Below are positions 58,435-64,000 of a DNA stretch of 64,000 nucleotides, one piece after another. A model generated the notes under the pieces. That model made no database searches and had not been told where the DNA came from. It saw nothing but the letters and a program-made list of their open reading frames with translations. This stretch comes from Pelecanus crispus. Its lineage: Eukaryota; Chordata; Aves; Pelecaniformes; Pelecanidae. Each line of letters begins with the position of its first letter. The first letter of the stretch is position 1. The position numbers and the translations under genes were made by a program. The stretch spans positions 19,669,702-19,733,701 of the forward strand of contig NC_134654.1 of NCBI RefSeq assembly GCF_030463565.1, given 5' to 3'.

Positions 58435-61400
58435 AGCCCCCAGCAGCGCAGCCCTTGGGGCTAGGGATTTGGCTAGGCACACCCTGTTTGTTTTCCCAGG
58501 TTTTTCCATGGGGCGCTTTTGCCCGGAAAGCTTTGGCCGGCAAACTTGGGGGAGGGGAAGATGAGGCTGATTTAAATCCCCAAAGTAGTTACAGCTGGCT
58601 GAAAGCTGTGCATGCAGCCCTGTAATACATCAGCGGTGCCCGCTGCTCTTGCACAACATGCTGTTGCTGGTTAAAGCTCACGGGGGACGGGGGGTGCAAG
58701 CCAGCCCTGGTCCCAGCATTGTTTTGTGCAGGCAGGACTGGAGGGGAAGATGCTGTATCTGTTTTGGGACAGAAATGCAGTTATTTGCCTCAGAGCCTGC
58801 AATGCTGTGTGGGGACGAGGAAGGTGGTCACACAGAACGGGGCGGGGGGGTGCGAAAATACTTTGCTGTCCCAAATGGTGCTGGGTCAAAGCCTGCTGCT
58901 TGCCCTGCTCGCCCCATCCCGGAGCAAAACCTCGCAGATGGAGTCGGGTGAAGCAGTTACCCACGCAGCGTACCTGGGTCTGTGGGACTCTGGGCGCCCT
59001 CGGGGAGGGCAGATGGGGGGAATTCATCGGAAAAGGAAACATGCTTCCACAGAAGTGTCCTGGAGCCCTTCAGGCAAGTCATCATCACCGGTTTCTGCTG
59101 AGCAGCTGTGGTGAAAATGTGGGTCTGCAGGAAGGAGCAAAAGCCGCAGTGTAAATCTCTGCGCTGTTGATTTATTTTTCTTTTTCTTGTTGGCTGACCC
59201 CCAGGGTCCCCCTCCCAGCCCTTCACTCCGTGCAACTGTGGGCTAGTGCGTCCCCATACAGGACGTGCCCTCCTTCCCACGGCTCCTGCAGAGGGATGCG
59301 GAGCCCTGGGGCTGCAGCAGTGAGAGAGGCAGGGAAAGCTTTGGGAAGAGGTTTGGAAATGGCTTATTGAAGGCTCCGCACAGGGCAGAGGGCAGTGCTC
59401 GTCTTGCCGGACCACAGGTCTGTAGGGAGGCCAAAGTTGATTGCTCAGCTTGTCTTAAATCTGAAATGAATGGGCAATTTGGGGCCCAAGGAGGGAGTTT
59501 TAGCAAGTCTCTGTGAGACCCTGTGATCCTGCCTTGCCCAGATGTTGGGAGCAGGGTGGGATGGGGAGGGCAGGGTTGTCCATCCTGCATCAGGCAGAGT
59601 GGGGCTGCGCTGGACCTGCCTGCAGCCCCCGAGGGCTAACACCAGCACCCAGCCTTTGCCCTCAAAAGAGCAAAGACCAAGAGAGCTTGGCCTGGCCAAG
59701 CTGTCGGAAGTTGGTGCGCCTTGGTCCTCAAACACAAAACCTGTGAGATGAACAGAGAAAAACCAGATATTTTCATGCCTTGACTTTGTATTACTGTTTC
59801 TCATGCCTTAGGCTTCACCTGTTTCCCAGTCCTGGCAACCTGGGGGGGTATTAAAGTGGTTATTTTAAGGATGCTTTCCAGAAGCCCCAGGGTCTGCGTG
59901 CTGGGGCTCTAGGAAGAGTCTGGTGGGACATGGCTGCTGGTCCCTGTTCACCAGCATACAGAGCGAGGGAGGGGTGCTGAGCTGTGGGGTTTTTGACTCT
60001 TCTGGTAGACACAGCAATATGTGGTGTGTAACCTCTCTCCTACTTGCGGGGACCCCTTGCTGGAGCCAAGGTGCTTCATGCATCGTTTGGGTGGAGGTCT
60101 TGCCAGCAAATTAATTACTAGGGCCATAAAAGACCACAGGAGCATTGCGGTGGCTTCTTCTCCTAGCCCTTCTCTCCAGCAGAGTTGTTTCCTAAAATTC
60201 CCTCCCCTGCATGATGGAGCTGATTTATAATGGAGGTTGGAGGAGCTTGAGTTGTCCAGTGTCCTGGCAGGACATGTCTTTCCTTGGGTAGAAGGCTTTT
60301 CCTTGGTGAGGTTGGAGGCACAGCTGGTTTCCCCATTGCTCTTCATCTAAAAAATAAGTTTGCACCCCAGCCCTTGCTTGAATGATCCCAAACTCTGGAT
60401 GTGGGGTCTGTTTTTGGAGCCCTCAGTGACTCTTTTCCTTCAGGACCAAAAACGTGACTGACAGTTCATGCCCCAAGAGTGCTGCTGGTGCTGGGGGAAT
60501 AGCGGGGGGACCTGGGCCCCCAGGGACATGCCGAAGTCGGCAGTGCTCCCTGCTCTTGGCTACAAGTGTCAGAAACGAGAGCTGTATCCTGCAGAGCCGA
60601 AAACCTCAAGCGTAACGGGGCCCATGACCTTTAAGAGGCTGCGAGCATCGCAGAGCAAAGCTGCTGCCTTTATCTGCAGATCGCAGCTGCACCGCTGCCT
60701 GGGGAGGAGGGCGGCTCTGAGCGGTGCTTGGGTTGCTGTGGGGCCCTTCTGGTTTTATGGGGTGATGGGGCTCAGCTCGGCGGCCGCTTTGTGCTGGCCG
60801 TGTTGAGACAAGGGTTTGGGAAGCTGGCATGGTGTGCAGTGCCCGGTGCATCAGAGCCAGCGACACATGTTGCTGTGGGTCAGTGGGTGCTGCCTCCTCC
60901 CTTCCTCAGGTATTTGTGGGGGACCCTGTGGGACTTGCAGTCTGGAGCATGCCCTAGCCACGTTCTGCAGTCCTTGTAGGAAATGGAGACAAGGCTGGGG
61001 GGACCCTTCGTGTCCTCTGGGTTTGTGTCCAGGGGAGTTGCTCTGAATACATCCCATGAAAGGATCTCCTTCCACTGGACGAGAAAGTGTGATCTGCTGT
61101 TACGACATTAGCTCTGTGGGGGCTGTAAAGCTGGGGATTAGGTGTAACAGAGCCAAACAGGTAGTAACAAACCCCAGAATCAAAATGGGAGCCAGGCATG
61201 CATGGTAGGTCTGACAAAATGTTTCTTTTATTCACACCTAAAGCCAAGCTCTGCTTTCTCAGAGGCAACTGTCTCCCCAGCAGCTCCTATGATGGTTCCT
61301 GATGATCCATTGAGGGCTTATTCAGTAGCAGCTACTAATTTAGGTGCCCCACCTCTCCCAGCAAATGCAACCATCTGCCTTCCGGGCCTCTGTCATGCAT

Positions 61401-64000
61401 ACGTGGGCACTGTGTTTGGCACTGAGCGCTGGTCTTGGTCTATGTAGACATAATGCTGCATAGGATGGAGTGGTGATGGTGAGACCTGGGTGCAGGCGCT
61501 GCGCACTCTGTTCCTCACTCGGCTCCAAACTCCTGGTGGGATCATGGTGCAGGTCTGCCTCAAATGTTTCTCAAATGTTGGTGCTTCTATATATACACTG
61601 AAATTTCTCAGGGGGAGTTACAGCCACCAAAATTGGAATTAGGTGCCTAAATACCTTTTAGGATGTATGTTTTGGCTCTTCTGTGTCTCTGAACACAGCA
61701 CTGCCCCATGACCCTGATGCTGGAAGAACATCAAAACCCAAGACTTGCCCTGTCATGTGGAGTGGGATGATGGGAGTAGCTGGGGCGAGGGAGGCAGGGA
61801 CTGGATGCTGCACTGGGGGCCTGGGAGCTCCAGTGGAGTTAAGTGTCCTTATTAATCTTTAGAGAGCCTCAGGGCCTGTCTTGGTGTTGGTGGTGCTGGA
61901 TGAAGGTGCCCAGCATGAGCGTTTTGGACCTGGGGTAGGAGCTTGCATTGCACCTCCAACGCCATCAGTGGCTGCACCCAAAACCCAGCTGTCCTTCAGC
62001 AGAGCTTGGCTTGCCACAGCTTGCCCACGTCCTCCCGCTGCCAGGAGCACGCAGGGGCCAGGCCAGGCACATCCCCTTGCCGTGTGCGCGTGGGCGGGGG
62101 CAGAAACACCAGAGCCTTTTCCAGGAGAGGACTGTGCTTCTCCCCAGCAGCTTGTGCACAGATCGTGGGCCATCATGTGCCTGTTCCCCTGGCCTGCTGC
62201 TTTTTAACACCTCTAGGTATAAAAGGAGGGACTTGGAAGTATTAGTGTGGCTTCTTTCATGTCGTGATGGAGACCATCACAGGCAGACCTCATGTTACAG
62301 CTTAGCATGGATGACTTGGTAGCTAATTTGCTGTAGGCACCTTCTGTAGTCAGTAAGAAGAGAGGTGTTTCTCCAAACAGCAGGTTCAGACATCTCTGAT
62401 CGAGCTCTGCCACCCCACCTTTCCTCTGTCTGTCCAGCAATTAGGCAGCTTGAATCCATCCCGCCCCTCTTTCAAACTCCTCCTTGGGCTGCAGGATGTC
62501 CTGTGAGATTATCAAGCACTTAAATGAGGGGCTTTCTTAGCTTGGCGGAGGCTAAACAGACCCCAGAGGGCTCCTTTGCTGGGGGAAGAGCCTGTTGCCA
62601 AGTCGTAGGAGGAATTCCCACGTTCCCGTTCCTTTCCACTGGCTGCCAAACACTCGTCCTGTCCACGAAAGCTGATGTATTTGGTTGGATTTAACCTTTG
62701 GTCAAAGAAGTGAAAAACAGAGTTCTTTTACATTTGGTTTCTGGGTGTAAATTCACAATTCAGCGATGGTTTTGTATGCACAACACAAATCTGCAGTGGG
62801 AAAAGCTGGAGGAGAAACAGAGAGAGACTTCACTTGGGTGAAGTCCTTTATAGCAGGGACTTTCCGGGAGCCTGCAGAGAGATTACCCTTCCTTCCTCCT
62901 CTAACGAACCCCCCCAAACCAGGCTTTAGATGTCAGCCAGGCCTTACTGTTTCAGTAGAAACAAAAAGGCAGCCCCGTGGGACGCAGGATTTCTCACGCC
63001 CGTGGTCGCTGCAGGTCCTGCCTGGGCACATGGACACGCGCACACTTCCCTGCTTTCCCTGCCGGCAGCGTGTCCGACTCCAGCAGTGAGGAGCGATGGA
63101 GTTTCAAGGAGGGGAAATGCTCTTTTTTGTTGCTTCTTTTTATGCCTATGGCAGAAGGCACAGCTAGCACTATTTTCTTCTGCCCTGGACCCTAATCTCT
63201 ATTTAATAAATAGACCTAGTTTCTATATAATAAAACCCCTAGTTTTTAGTCTCTAGTTTGTCTCCTATGGGATGAGCCCTGGTGACACTGGTGCTAGTGA
63301 TTGCCACCAGTCATATAATCAGCAGCACCCAGCTCTGTCAAAGTGGTGTGTGAACCACAGCCTGGCCACCTTTCTGTGGTTTAAGTATGAAGTACGGGGA
63401 TGCCCTGGTTTGGGGAACCTGAGAATGACCCAAACTTCAGCTCCGAGCTCCCAGACCCAGGCAAAGAAGAAAAGAGAAAACCAGCAGGTCCTGGGACTGC
63501 CTGAATTCATTTTCTGAGGACATCAGCCATGGCCTACACGTGGGATCAGCCGGAAGAGTGCAGGGAAGAGACGTCACTGAAGTGCCATGGTGAGGTTTCT
63601 GGGCCTCTTATAGTTCTGCCATGCTGAAGATGCCCCAGCAAATTCCCTCCTGATTTAGACCTCAGTATTTGCCGGTTCAGCCTCTCTATGCTCGCGGAGC
63701 CACGGTCTCCGGGTGCGAAGCTGCAGGGAGACTTTGCTGCAAATTCTGCTCTGTGGCCGCTCGGCACAGCGCGATGCTCGCCCTCCTCGAGCAAGCTTTG
63801 AGTTGCATCCCGCTGGAGATGGACAGGCTGCCGGTCCCAGCTCCACTCACAGTGAGCAGATGCACCCCGTCGCCTTGCACCCAGCAAAGGGCCAGGAGAA
63901 GTTGCCCTGATGGAGGTCAGCTGTAGCTGTACAGCAGGGCAGTGTGTGGCCTTCAAAAAGTTGGAATGACCCTGTCTCCAACGTGATAGGATTTGGTTCT

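Larger units (their letters stand above)
45163..64000 (+). other. SEPTIN9: SEPTIN9 intron downstream of the large exon (continues past the window)
   Basis: No codons matching the next conserved SEPT9 segments (the N-terminal boundary and P-loop of the GTPase domain) occur before 64000, so the remaining 18.8 kb is read as a single intron. The long mammalian counterpart of this intron fits. Contents include a pyrimidine tract at about 45810-45840, a G19 run at 46112, an AAAC microsatellite at 49652, a MIR-like relic at 54.0 kb, a (GCTG)5 tract at 57608, and a C15 run at 58420. The remaining sequence is unremarkable, moderately GC-rich DNA. Alternative first exons of shorter isoforms could lie here, but none can be supported. 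Confidence 0.75.

Noticed and set aside
63546-63956. 136-codon minus-strand frame near the window end, in a locally CpG-richer stretch
   Set aside because: No similarity to the next SEPT9 exon or any other family, and no convincing splice sites.
1-64000. CRISPR arrays, operons, bacterial or phage genes, toxin systems
   Set aside because: The sequence is vertebrate nuclear DNA. No spaced identical repeats of the CRISPR kind and no prokaryotic gene organisation are present.

Overview
The window comes from a bird nuclear genome. It holds two CR1 LINE fragments with the avian 3' terminal octamer repeat (ATTCTATG), and a 1.15-kb solo LTR of a kind I recall as common in Neoaves and not in chicken. 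The bird call is firm. The neoavian call is inference from memory of that LTR family.

The only protein-coding gene I can support is the 5' part of SEPTIN9 (SEPT9) on the + strand. Two coding exons are visible. A short first coding exon (29250-29304) encodes the N-terminus of the isoform that begins M-[AS]-D-P-A-V-N-A in vertebrates. A 660-bp exon (44503-45162) encodes the disordered basic N-terminal extension that binds microtubules. Both end in phase 1 and join without a frame break to give 238 residues plus one split codon. The septin GTPase domain and C-terminus are not in the window and must lie beyond 64000.

Layout: 1-28.4 kb is non-coding DNA upstream of this first exon. By analogy with mammals it is probably intron of longer SEPT9 isoforms. 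It contains a minus-strand CR1 (5.9-6.1 kb), a plus-strand CR1 (7.75-8.1 kb), a small CpG island with a near-consensus CTCF-type site (8.7-9.0 kb), and a solo LTR with a perfect 5-bp target duplication (10268-11420). A large CpG-island promoter covers 28.4-29.6 kb and contains a ten-fold GGG array and an upstream ATG. The 15.2-kb intron between the two exons has a second GC-rich block near 42.6-42.9 kb. The last 18.8 kb is intron with no recognisable exon. At least eight degraded MIR-like (CORE-SINE) fragments are scattered through the window.

I found no novel multi-gene system, RNA gene or CRISPR array. The most interesting observation is in the SEPT9 protein. Seven short arginine-rich motifs occur in the disordered region, five of them consecutive at an exact 15-residue (45-bp) period. 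Next are the promoter features (G-quadruplex-prone array, overlapping upstream ORF) and the solo LTR with its internal ~48-nt repeat.
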